Source: an uncultured Eubacteriales bacterium
Lineage (GTDB): Bacteria > Bacillota > Sulfobacillia > UBA995 > UBA9673
Assembly (NCBI GenBank): GCA_913063835.1
Contig: CAJXZV010000010.1
Location: 1 to 37,581, forward strand
Direction of reading: 5' to 3'
Length of the DNA stretch: 37,581 nt
The notes under the pieces were generated by a model. That model had not been told where the DNA came from, searched no databases, and worked only from the letters and a program-made list of their open reading frames with translations. Positions 8,347 through 15,695 of the stretch are shown here, in pieces (the first letter of the stretch is position 1; every line of letters starts with the position of its first letter). The position numbers and the translations under genes were made by a program.

Positions 8347-9267
8347 GTGTGGGCGTTGGAAGTCCAGTGGTGGGCCGACTTCCTCTCGGCGGTCCTGCGG
8401 GCGGCGACCCCGCTCGTCTTCTGCGCGCTGGGCGTCCTGGTGTGCGGGCGCGCCGGCATCCTGAACATCGGTGTGGAAGGTTCCATGCTGGTCGGGGCCT
8501 TGGCCGCCGTCCTGGCGGCGGTCTATTCGGGAGACCCCTGGATGGGCGTTGTCGGCGCCCTGGGCGTGGGGTTGGCGGCCGGTCTGGTCCTGACCCTTCT
8601 CACCGTGTATCTGCCGACCGACCAGGTCGTCACAGGCATCGCCTTCAACCTCGTGTGCCTGGGAGTGACGAGCTTCATATACAAGCTCCTGGTCCTGGGC
8701 GGGGTGCAGTTGATGGCTCCCGCGCTCAGAGCCGCCCAGGACGCCGAGGGAGCGGTCTCTCTCGCCGGTCTCGCGGCCGCGGTCACCCCTCTCACCTGGA
8801 TCGCCCTCTTCCTGGTCGCGGTGAGCTGGGTCTTCCTGTTCCGGACGGGGCCGGGTCTTCTGTGGCGTTCCGTGGGCGAGAGCGCATGGGCGTCCCATGC
8901 CGCCGGTCTCAACGTCTTCCGGGTGAGGACCGTGGCCGTGGTGGTGGGCAGCCTTCTCAGCGCTCTGGGAGGGGCCGCTCTCACCCTGGGCTGGGTGCCC
9001 ACGTTCACCGACAACATGACCATGGGCCGGGGCTTCATAGCCCTGGCGGCCGTTTACTTCGGACGGTGGCACCCCGGCCTCGCGCTGGCGGCCTGCCTGC
9101 TCTTCGGGGCGGGGGAGGCCTTGGCCTTCCGGGCCCAGGCCCTGGGGACAGGGCTCAACCCCTACTACTATCTGATGCTGCCGTACGTCGTCACCCTCAT
9201 GGCCGTGGCCGCGATGGGACGGTCGGTGGAGCCGCGCGACACGGGCAAGCCCTACGCGAGGAGGTGA
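8347..9267 (+). CDS. BMP-type ABC importer, permease subunit 2 (YufQ/NupC-like)
   Basis: The second membrane subunit of the importer, about 306 aa with 8 or more hydrophobic segments. The family hallmark CGRAGILNIGVEGSMLVGAL lies near residue 40, and GRGFIALAAVYFGRWHP near residue 225 corresponds to the coupling region contacting the ATPase. The ORF track begins upstream within the preceding gene. GTG at 8347 is the first in-frame start after the previous stop, with AGGA only two bases before it; TTG at 8356 has better spacing and is equally possible. The two permeases would form the heterodimeric channel for the lipoprotein and double ATPase encoded downstream. Confidence 0.88.
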   Translation: MWALEVQWWADFLSAVLRAATPLVFCALGVLVCGRAGILNIGVEGSMLVGALAAVLAAVYSGDPWMGVVGALGVGLAAGLVLTLLTVYLPTDQVVTGIAFNLVCLGVTSFIYKLLVLGGVQLMAPALRAAQDAEGAVSLAGLAAAVTPLTWIALFLVAVSWVFLFRTGPGLLWRSVGESAWASHAAGLNVFRVRTVAVVVGSLLSALGGAALTLGWVPTFTDNMTMGRGFIALAAVYFGRWHPGLALAACLLFGAGEALAFRAQALGTGLNPYYYLMLPYVVTLMAVAAMGRSVEPRDTGKPYARR

Positions 9268-9356
9268 GGAGCAGGCTGCTCGGGGGTTGCCTGCCCTGGG
9301 ATCCGAGACCGAGTCTCAAGGAACGGAACCGAGTCCGAATGTCGAGGAGGGTTACG

Positions 9357-10385
9357 ATGTCCAAGAGGTCGGTAGTGCGGCGCCTGGTGGCGGGTGTCCT
9401 GGTGCTGCTCTTGCTGGGGGGGCTGGCGGGTTGCGCCGCCGAGGAAGAGAAGCCGGCCGCCCAAGAGACCAAGGTCAAGGCGGCGATCATCTTCTCGATC
9501 GTCAATCCCGCCCGCGCCGGGGGCTGGGACCGTGCCGACTGGGCCGGCATCGAGGCCTTGCGGAACGAGTACGGCTGGGAAGTGACCGTGGCTGAAGGGG
9601 TGCCCTACGCCCAGACGGCCGCCACGGCCGCAGGTTACGCGGAGCAGGGGTACGACCTGGTGATCTTCCCGGACGCCGGTCAGACGGCGGCGTTCCTCGA
9701 GGTGGCGCCCAAGTACCCCAAGACCTGGTTCGTCATGATGTCCATGTGCGAGAAACTGCCGAACTCGCCGCGGGTGGCCGCCTGGTCCCCGGACCTGTAC
9801 GCCTACGGCGAGATGGTCGGTCTGGTGGCGGGGAAGGCCACGGAGTCCGGCATCATCGGGCTCGTCGGCGGTGTGCCTGTTCCGGCCCTGATCACCCTGT
9901 TCAGCGGGACCATCGAGGCGGCCAAGTTCGTGCGGCCCGACGTGGAGGTCCTCACCTACTTCGTGGGTGACTGGGTGGACGTGGCCAAGCACCGCGAGCT
10001 GGCGGCCCTGCAAATCCAGGAGGGCGCGGACGTGATCTTCCCCGAGACCGGCCCCGGAACGCTGGGGTGCTATGAGGCGGCCCAGGCCGGCGGGGCCAAG
10101 ATCGTGGGCTTCGCCTGGGACATGTACGAGGACGCCCCCGAGGTCATGCTGACCAGCGTCATCATCAACAAGCCGCGGATGTACAGGGACCTGGCCGAAC
10201 AGTTCATGTCCGGAGACCTTGAGAAGAAGATCGTGCACTGCGGTGCCGAGTACTTCGGCCTTGCCGACTTCCGGGGGAGCCTTCCCGAGGAGACGGTGAA
10301 AGAGATTCAGGACCTGGTCACCAAGCTGCAGAACGGTGAGCTGCCCATCCCGGTGGTCATCCACGAGGAGATCGGCGGGAGCTGA
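9357..10385 (+). CDS. BMP-family substrate-binding lipoprotein
   Basis: A 342-aa exported lipoprotein. It has a basic N-terminus, a leucine-rich hydrophobic core and the lipobox LAGC with C26 as the lipidation site. The mature part shows the BMP/PnrA fold pattern: KVKAAIIFSIVNPARAGGWD, a GYDLVIFPDAG segment, GIIGLVGGVPVPAL and GADVIFPETGPGTLG. ATG at 9357 has AGGAGG directly upstream; the ATG 18 bases earlier (9339) and the long ORF-track extension lack support. The protein would capture the solute at the outer membrane face and deliver it to the two permeases. BMP proteins usually bind purine nucleosides, but members binding other compounds are known. Confidence 0.9.
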   Translation: MSKRSVVRRLVAGVLVLLLLGGLAGCAAEEEKPAAQETKVKAAIIFSIVNPARAGGWDRADWAGIEALRNEYGWEVTVAEGVPYAQTAATAAGYAEQGYDLVIFPDAGQTAAFLEVAPKYPKTWFVMMSMCEKLPNSPRVAAWSPDLYAYGEMVGLVAGKATESGIIGLVGGVPVPALITLFSGTIEAAKFVRPDVEVLTYFVGDWVDVAKHRELAALQIQEGADVIFPETGPGTLGCYEAAQAGGAKIVGFAWDMYEDAPEVMLTSVIINKPRMYRDLAEQFMSGDLEKKIVHCGAEYFGLADFRGSLPEETVKEIQDLVTKLQNGELPIPVVIHEEIGGS

Positions 10386-10473
10386 ACCCGGGTCGGGCGT
10401 ATGCGGCGAAGCCGGGGCGGGGCCGTGGCCCGGTCCCGCCCCGGCTCCTGAGTGGGAAGGAGCAGGAACCAGG

Positions 10474-12051
10474 GTGCAGGCGGATTCGGCTGTGGCGGTG
10501 AGCATGAGGGGCATATGCAAGTCCTTCGGGACGGTGCAGGCCCTGGACGGCGTGGACATGGACATCTCCGCGGGGGAGATAAGAGCCCTGGTCGGGGAGA
10601 ACGGGGCCGGCAAGACGACCCTCATGACCATCCTCTACGGCATGTACCGTCCGGATGCCGGCCGCATGACCGTGTGGGGGCGCCGGACCGGGCGGGACTG
10701 GTCGCCGCGGCAGGCCATAAAGGCCCGGATCGGCATGCTCCACCAGCACTTCTCCCTCATCCCCAACCACACCGTGCTCGAGAACGTCCTCATGCCCCAG
10801 CTCGGGTGGACCCACATGAGGCCCAGGTGGCATCACCACCGGGCGGTCCTGGAAGGTCTGTGCCGGGAATACGGCTTCTCGTTCCCCCTGGAGGCCCGTG
10901 TGGAGTCGCTCTCGGTGGGCCAGCAGCAGCAGGTCGAGATTCTCAAGCTGCTCTACCAGGGTGCCAGACTCCTCATCCTGGACGAACCCACCGCCGTCCT
11001 CACCCCTCAGCAGACCGAGAGGCTGCTGGAGCTCCTTCTGCGCCTGCGTGACCAGGGCCATTCGGTGGTGCTCATCACCCACAAGCTCAACGAGGCGTTC
11101 GCGGTCGCCGACAGCATCACCGTCCTGCGCAAGGGGAGACACGTGGCCACCGTGCCGCGGAAGGACAGCGATCCCCGGGAGATAGCCTTCATGATGGTGG
11201 ACAGGGAGTGGTCGGCCACACCCGATTGGGAGCTGGAGGCGCCCGAGCCGGGTCCTCTCCTGGAAGTGAAGGACCTCGTGGTAGGTGATGAGCACCAGAG
11301 ACCCGCCGTGGACCGGGTCTCCCTCGTGGTGCGGGCGCGGGAGCTCGTGGGTGTGGCCGGGGTGGCCGGCAACGGGCAGACGGAGCTGGCTGAAGCCCTG
11401 GTGGGGATTCGCCGCACCCGTGGGGGCCGCATCGTCATCGCGGGCCAGGATGCCACCTCATGGACCATCACCCGGCGTCTGCGCGCGGGTCTGCGGTTCA
11501 TCCCCGAGGACCGCCACCGGCACGGGATGGTGGGCGAGCTGAGTCTTGCGGAGAACCTGGTGATCGACCGTTGCGACAGCCCTCCTTTCTCGGTGCGCGG
11601 CGTGCTGCGCCGCCCGGTGATCCGGCAGGCGGCCGCCGAGGCGGTGGAGCGCTACGGGATACAGGCTCCCTCCCCGGAGACGCCCATGATGAACCTCTCC
11701 GGCGGGAACCAGCAGAGGGCGGTGCTGGCCCGGGCCCTCGCCGGTTCGCCGCGCGTGATAGTGGCCCACCAGCCGACCCGTGGGCTGGATTTCGCCGCCA
11801 CCGAGTACGTGCGGGCTCAGCTCGTCCGGTGTGCCGCCCAGGGGGTGGGCGTGCTCGTCTTCTCGAGCGAGCTTGAAGAACTGATGCTTCTCTGTCACCG
11901 CATCCTGGTGATGTACAGGGGGCGCTTCATCGGCGAGCTCAGCCGGGACGAATTCGATGCGGGCACCATCGGCCTTCTCATGACCGGTCAGGTGCCCGAC
12001 GGTGGGAGGCGCGATGGTCAAGGTACTCGGAATCTCGGGCAGCCCGCGTAA
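10474..12051 (+). CDS. BMP-type ABC importer, duplicated ATPase subunit (YufO/RbsA-like)
   Basis: Two ABC cassettes in 525 aa. The first has Walker A GENGAGKTT, Q-loop LHQHFSL, an atypical signature LSVGQQQQVEIL and Walker B LLILDEPTAVLTP. The second has the degenerate Walker A GVAGNGQTELAEAL usual for this group, then LSGGNQQRAVLARAL and a Walker-B region reading VIVAHQPTRGLDF, where His replaces the usual Asp and Gln the catalytic Glu. The second site is therefore probably a non-hydrolysing partner, common in sugar/nucleoside importers. GTG at 10474 has AAGGAG upstream. The last 38 bases overlap the next gene. The order permease, permease, binding protein, ATPase puts the ATPase last, differing from the usual bmpA-yufO-yufP-yufQ order. 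Confidence 0.92.
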   Translation: MQADSAVAVSMRGICKSFGTVQALDGVDMDISAGEIRALVGENGAGKTTLMTILYGMYRPDAGRMTVWGRRTGRDWSPRQAIKARIGMLHQHFSLIPNHTVLENVLMPQLGWTHMRPRWHHHRAVLEGLCREYGFSFPLEARVESLSVGQQQQVEILKLLYQGARLLILDEPTAVLTPQQTERLLELLLRLRDQGHSVVLITHKLNEAFAVADSITVLRKGRHVATVPRKDSDPREIAFMMVDREWSATPDWELEAPEPGPLLEVKDLVVGDEHQRPAVDRVSLVVRARELVGVAGVAGNGQTELAEALVGIRRTRGGRIVIAGQDATSWTITRRLRAGLRFIPEDRHRHGMVGELSLAENLVIDRCDSPPFSVRGVLRRPVIRQAAAEAVERYGIQAPSPETPMMNLSGGNQQRAVLARALAGSPRVIVAHQPTRGLDFAATEYVRAQLVRCAAQGVGVLVFSSELEELMLLCHRILVMYRGRFIGELSRDEFDAGTIGLLMTGQVPDGGRRDGQGTRNLGQPA

Positions 12052-12811
12052 GGGCAACAGTCAGTTCCTACTCGAGCAGGCGCTCGAGGCGGCCCGGGCG
12101 GTCAGCCCCGGGAAGGTGGAATGCACCCCGTACACCCTCCGGGGGAAGAAGTTCGCGCCCTGCGTCTCGTGTTTCCGCTGCGGGGAGCAGGGCGGAGAGT
12201 GTGTTCTGAAAGACGACTTCCAGGAACTCCGTGACCTCTGGGTCGCGGCCGACGTGGTGATATACTCGGTCCCCGTCTACCACATGGGGGTGCCGGGCCA
12301 GCTCAAGTGCTTCCTGGACCGGCTCGGCAACAGCCTGTTCGGGCGCTACCGGCACCTCTTCCCTGCCGGTGTGGACAGCCTGCCCAAGTTGCTGAAGGTG
12401 GTGGGGGCGATCGCCCAGGGTGTGCACCTCTGCTCCGGGCAGGAGCACACCATCACCGACCTGGTCTGCCACGCCCTGATCCTGCAGTGCATCCCGGTCA
12501 CCGGCGACATGTGGCAGTCCTACATCGGGGCGGGCGGGTGGACCTCCAACGACATCGCCAGGGACGCTCTGGCCCGTCAGGCCGAGGCGGGGGAAGCGGA
12601 CGCGGCCGTGCTGGTGAAGGCCGCCCGGGACGTCGGCCGCAGGGCCACGGAGATCGCCCTCGTGCTCCGGGAAGGCGGACGGGTGCTCAGGGACACCCTC
12701 AGGGCGGACCCGGCCTATCTGCCCTTCCTGGAACGGCTGGGATGCGCGGACCCGACGACGGCGGGAGGCGGTAGCGGTGCAGAGCCCGGGGCCGGTCAGG
12801 GAACGGATTGA
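12014..12811 (+). CDS. Iron-sulfur flavoprotein of the NADPH-dependent FMN reductase superfamily
   Basis: The first 15 residues (KVLGISGSPRKGNSQ) form the flavodoxin-like phosphate loop for FMN. A compact cysteine motif CVSCFRCGEQGGEC (C-x2-C-x2-C-x6-C) follows near residue 55, the spacing of the [4Fe-4S]-binding motif of Isf proteins from anaerobes. YSVPVYHMGVPGQLKCFLDR near residue 90 is the conserved flavin-binding loop. Isf-type proteins transfer electrons between ferredoxin and an acceptor. ATG at 12014 has GGGAGG directly upstream and lies inside the 3' end of the ATPase gene, so the two are translationally coupled. The C-terminal 70 residues (long helix and polar tail) exceed the usual family length. 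It could feed electrons to or from the AOR chain encoded downstream. Confidence 0.85.
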   Translation: MVKVLGISGSPRKGNSQFLLEQALEAARAVSPGKVECTPYTLRGKKFAPCVSCFRCGEQGGECVLKDDFQELRDLWVAADVVIYSVPVYHMGVPGQLKCFLDRLGNSLFGRYRHLFPAGVDSLPKLLKVVGAIAQGVHLCSGQEHTITDLVCHALILQCIPVTGDMWQSYIGAGGWTSNDIARDALARQAEAGEADAAVLVKAARDVGRRATEIALVLREGGRVLRDTLRADPAYLPFLERLGCADPTTAGGGSGAEPGAGQGTD

Positions 12812-13436
12812 GCGGGCCGGAGTGATGGCCATACTGCGCCGGGTGCCCGAGGCCAGGTTGGAGCCCGCAGTCGAGGCGCTCCGGCGGGGAGGCATCCGGG
12901 TGGCAGAGGTGACCTGGGACGACGAGTCATCCCCCGACCTGCTCCGGCGGGCGATGGCGTGCTCGGGTGACGACTCCCTGTGGGGCATGGGGACGGTGAC
13001 AGATGCCCGGCAGGTCAGGCGGGCGGTGGCCGCCGGGGCCCGGTTCATCGTCACCCCCGTGTTCATCCCCGAAGTGGTGGAGGAGTGCCGGCGGCAGGGT
13101 GTGCTGTGTGTCCCGGGGGCCTTCAGTCCCACCGAGGTCTATGAGGCCTGGCGGGCGGGAGGCGGTCTCATCAAGGTCTTCCCCGCCGGCGTCCTCGGGG
13201 CCCCGTACTTCCGACATCTGAGGGGCCCCTTTCCTGACGTCCCTCTCCTGGCCGTGGGTGGGGTGAGCGCCGACAACACCCCCTCCTTCCTGAGGGCGGG
13301 AGCGGCCGCGGTGGGGGCCGGCGGTGCGCTTGTGCGCAGGGACCTCATCGAACGCGGGGACTGGGAGGCGCTGGCGGAGTGCGCCAGGCGCTTCGTGGCC
13401 GCCGTACAGGAGGCGCGTTCACCTTGCTCTCGATAG
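12777..13436 (+). CDS. KDPG/KHG-aldolase family protein with altered substrate-binding residues
   Basis: A class I aldolase of the Eda family, 219 aa, predicted to release pyruvate from a 2-keto-3-deoxy acid. Compared with E. coli Eda as I recall it, the catalytic base Glu45 (E44 in AEVTW), Thr of GTV, the Pro loop and the Schiff-base Lys133 (LIKVFPAG) are kept. Arg49, which contacts the substrate carboxylate, is replaced by Asp (EVTWDDE instead of EVTLRTE), and phosphate-site Ser184 is replaced by Ala (GGAL instead of GGSW). Pyruvate-aldolase chemistry is probably kept but the substrate changed, perhaps to a non-phosphorylated or otherwise substituted keto acid. GTG at 12777 lies inside the preceding gene, and its end overlaps the following gene. 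Confidence 0.85.
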   Translation: MQSPGPVRERIERAGVMAILRRVPEARLEPAVEALRRGGIRVAEVTWDDESSPDLLRRAMACSGDDSLWGMGTVTDARQVRRAVAAGARFIVTPVFIPEVVEECRRQGVLCVPGAFSPTEVYEAWRAGGGLIKVFPAGVLGAPYFRHLRGPFPDVPLLAVGGVSADNTPSFLRAGAAAVGAGGALVRRDLIERGDWEALAECARRFVAAVQEARSPCSR

Positions 13437-13951
13437 GGGTCGACCCGACCCGGTGCACCCGGTGCCGAAGGTGTGAGGCGGTCTGCGAGATGGCCCACGG
13501 CGGCGACGGTCGGGGCCTTCAGAGCCGGGTGAGGATAAGGGACTCCGGCTGGCCCCTTATCAGCATCTGCCGTCACTGCGAGAGCGCACCCTGTGCCGAC
13601 GCCTGTGTCAGCGGAGCCATACGGACCGACCCGCTGGAGGGGACGGTGCAGGTCGACGCCGCCAGATGTGTCGGGTGCTGGAGTTGTGTGATGGAGTGCC
13701 CCTTCGCGGCCGTCACCATGGCCGACGTGGCCGGTCGCGGACCGAGAGCCTCGAAGTGTGACGGTTGCCGGGAATGGGGCTTCCCCCTGTGCGTGAGGTA
13801 CTGCCCCACCGGTGCCCTCCGCGCCGGGGCGGGCGCGGGCGAGACGAGCGGCCGGGTGAGGCGCGAGCACGCGGCGAGGCTGGCGCTCTTGCCGGGCCGC
13901 GGGACGTGGCCGGCACTTCGGGGACGCGCGGGCGGGGGGACACCGGCGTGA
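13424..13951 (+). CDS. Polyferredoxin with four [4Fe-4S] motifs, AorA/CooF-like (first copy)
   Basis: A 175-aa protein with sixteen cysteines in four groups (C-x2-C-x2-C-x3-C, CRHCESAPCADAC, CVGCWSCVMEC, CDGC followed by CVRYC). This suits four [4Fe-4S] clusters and the electron-transfer subunits of AOR, DMSO reductase and CO dehydrogenase systems. A variable arginine/glycine-rich tail of about 30 residues follows the last motif. The ORF track starts at 13379; TTG at 13424 is preferred because AGGAGG sits 10 bases upstream. Its stop overlaps the GTG start of the FAD oxidoreductase (GTGA). It probably carries electrons between AOR and the FAD protein, possibly as a filament-forming subunit like AorA of Aromatoleum. 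Confidence 0.88.
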   Translation: MLSIGVDPTRCTRCRRCEAVCEMAHGGDGRGLQSRVRIRDSGWPLISICRHCESAPCADACVSGAIRTDPLEGTVQVDAARCVGCWSCVMECPFAAVTMADVAGRGPRASKCDGCREWGFPLCVRYCPTGALRAGAGAGETSGRVRREHAARLALLPGRGTWPALRGRAGGGTPA

Positions 13952-15171
13952 ACTACGTGGTGGTCGGTGTCAGCGCCGCCGGTCTGAGCGCTCTGCGTGC
14001 CATCCGGGAGCTGGACCCCCACGGCGACGTCACCGTGGTGGATGAGGAGACCCGTCCTGCCTACTCCCGGGTCCTGCTCACCCACTACATCGCCGGCAGG
14101 GTGGGAGAAAGGGACCTCTTCCTCGTGGAGGAGGAGTTCTACCGGAGGTGCGGGGTCCGAGCCCTGCTGGGGGTGCGGGCGACAGGACTTGACCCGGATG
14201 GGAGGCAGGTCCATCTGGCGGACGGGCGCGTCCTGGGATACGACCGGCTCCTCGTCGCCACCGGGGCGAGGGCCGTGGTCCCCGCCTGGTCCCCTCCCGG
14301 GGGCGCTGGCGACAGAGGCGGGGGAGGCGAGACAGGCGAGACGGGCGTGACAGGCCTGCGCACACGGGAGGACGCCGTCCGCATAAGGAAGGCGGCGCTC
14401 GCCGGGCGCCCTGTGCTCATCGTCGGCGGCGGTCCGGTGGGGGTGAAGTTGGCGTGCGCTCTGCGGGAGCTGGGTGTCATCCCCACCCTGCTCGTCGGTT
14501 CGCCGCGCATCCTCTCCCAGGTGGCGGACAGGGAGGCCTCCCTCATCCTTGAGCGGCACCTGGCGCGGTGCGGCGTGAGGGTGAGGTGCGGCGTGGAGGT
14601 CAGGGAAGTGGCCAGAGGTCCTCACGGCACGGAGGGGGTCGTGCTCTCCGACGGTTCTGTCCTGCCCGGCCGACTGGTGGTCGTCTGCAAAGGGGTGGAG
14701 CCCCGGACCGAGCTTGTCGGCGGGCACGTGGCCGTCCGCCGCGGGGTGCTCGTCTCCGGCGCCATGCGGACGTCGGTGCCGGACATATACGCGGCGGGTG
14801 ACGTGGCCGAGTGCCCCGACATCTGGGGCGAGGGCACGCGGGTGAGCGCCATCTGGCCGCACGCCTCGAGACAGGGAAGGGTGGCCGGGACGAACATGGC
14901 CGGCGGCCGGGACCTGTTTGACGGGGTGCTGCCCAGGAACGCCATGGACGTGCTCGGGACGCCTTTCGTGTCCATGGGCGTCCTTGACGCCCCGGCCGAA
15001 GGTGGATGGCGGTCGGTCTCGCGGCGGCGGGGCGACTCCTATCTCAGGCTGGTCATACGCGGGGACAGCGTGGTGGGGGCCGTCCTGGTGGGCTGTGTGC
15101 GACTGGCGGGCCCCATCCAGGCGGCCATCCGCAGGGGCGGCCGGGGCTGGGAAGAGGTGGTGGCGCCGTGA
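13948..15171 (+). CDS. FAD-dependent pyridine-nucleotide oxidoreductase, AorC-like
   Basis: A two-dinucleotide-fold flavoprotein of 407 aa. The N-terminal FAD fold is VVVGVSAAGLSAL, where the usual GxGxxG reads GVSAAG; ALA/SER at these positions is common in the NirB/rubredoxin-reductase branch. The NAD(P) fold is VLIVGGGPVGVKLA near residue 155, and the second FAD motif is VPDIYAAGDVAE near residue 277. It has no fused Fe-S domain; the adjacent polyferredoxins would supply that function. The organisation matches the FAD subunit that lets tungsten AOR complexes reduce NAD. A glycine-rich, low-complexity insertion (GAGDRGGGGETGETG) lies just before the NAD fold. GTG at 13948 overlaps the previous stop. 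Confidence 0.88.
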   Translation: MNYVVVGVSAAGLSALRAIRELDPHGDVTVVDEETRPAYSRVLLTHYIAGRVGERDLFLVEEEFYRRCGVRALLGVRATGLDPDGRQVHLADGRVLGYDRLLVATGARAVVPAWSPPGGAGDRGGGGETGETGVTGLRTREDAVRIRKAALAGRPVLIVGGGPVGVKLACALRELGVIPTLLVGSPRILSQVADREASLILERHLARCGVRVRCGVEVREVARGPHGTEGVVLSDGSVLPGRLVVVCKGVEPRTELVGGHVAVRRGVLVSGAMRTSVPDIYAAGDVAECPDIWGEGTRVSAIWPHASRQGRVAGTNMAGGRDLFDGVLPRNAMDVLGTPFVSMGVLDAPAEGGWRSVSRRRGDSYLRLVIRGDSVVGAVLVGCVRLAGPIQAAIRRGGRGWEEVVAP

Positions 15172-15210
15172 GGGAGGCAATGGCCGGCGCGGAGTCTGGA
15201 GGGATGGGCG

Positions 15211-15675
15211 ATGGAGAAATTCCTGGTGGTGTATCCTGACCTGTGCACAGGTTGCCGTCTGTGCGAAGCGGCGTGTTCGTACCGGCACGAAGGGGTGTAC
15301 TCACCTTCTCTTTCCCGCGTCAGAGTGGTCAAGTTCGAGGACCGGTGTCTGAGCGTGCCGGTCGTCTGCAACTACTGTGAACAGCCCCCGTGTGAGGCCT
15401 CCTGTCCCACAGGGGCGATGTCCGCCGCCCCGGACGGGCGGTACGCGCTGGTGCGGGAGGACCGGTGCATCGGGTGCAAGGAGTGCGTCAACGTCTGTCC
15501 GCTCGGCGCCGTGCGGATGCACCCGCGGACCGGCGTGGCCGTGCGCTGTGACCTGTGCCGCGGGGACCCGGAGTGCGTGAAGGTGTGCACCGCAGGCGCC
15601 CTGAGGTATGAGCCTCTGGAGGCCGCGGTGCGGGAGAAGCGGCGGGCGCGGGCCGCGTCCCTGAACCCGGTGTGA
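15211..15675 (+). CDS. Polyferredoxin with four [4Fe-4S] motifs, AorA-like (second copy)
   Basis: A 154-aa protein directly in front of AOR with seventeen cysteines, sixteen in four ferredoxin-type motifs: CTGCRLCEAAC, CNYCEQPPCEASCP, CIGCKECVNVCP and CDLCRGDPECVKVC. It opens with EKFLVVYPDLCTGC, typical of AOR- and CO-dehydrogenase-linked 4-cluster ferredoxins. ATG at 15211 has GGAGGGATGGGCG upstream. It is a paralogue of the 13424 product, sharing motif order but lacking that protein's long tail. Immediate proximity to AOR makes it the best candidate for the AorA equivalent that docks the catalytic subunit; the other copy may extend the chain or serve the FAD protein. Confidence 0.9.
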   Translation: MEKFLVVYPDLCTGCRLCEAACSYRHEGVYSPSLSRVRVVKFEDRCLSVPVVCNYCEQPPCEASCPTGAMSAAPDGRYALVREDRCIGCKECVNVCPLGAVRMHPRTGVAVRCDLCRGDPECVKVCTAGALRYEPLEAAVREKRRARAASLNPV

Positions 15676-15695
15676 CGAGGGAGGGAACGGCAGAC

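Noticed and set aside
13573-15288. Minus-strand ORF of 571 aa across the polyferredoxin and FAD genes
   Set aside because: His/Pro/Arg/Ala-rich low-complexity translation opposite two genes with clear motifs; shadow frame.
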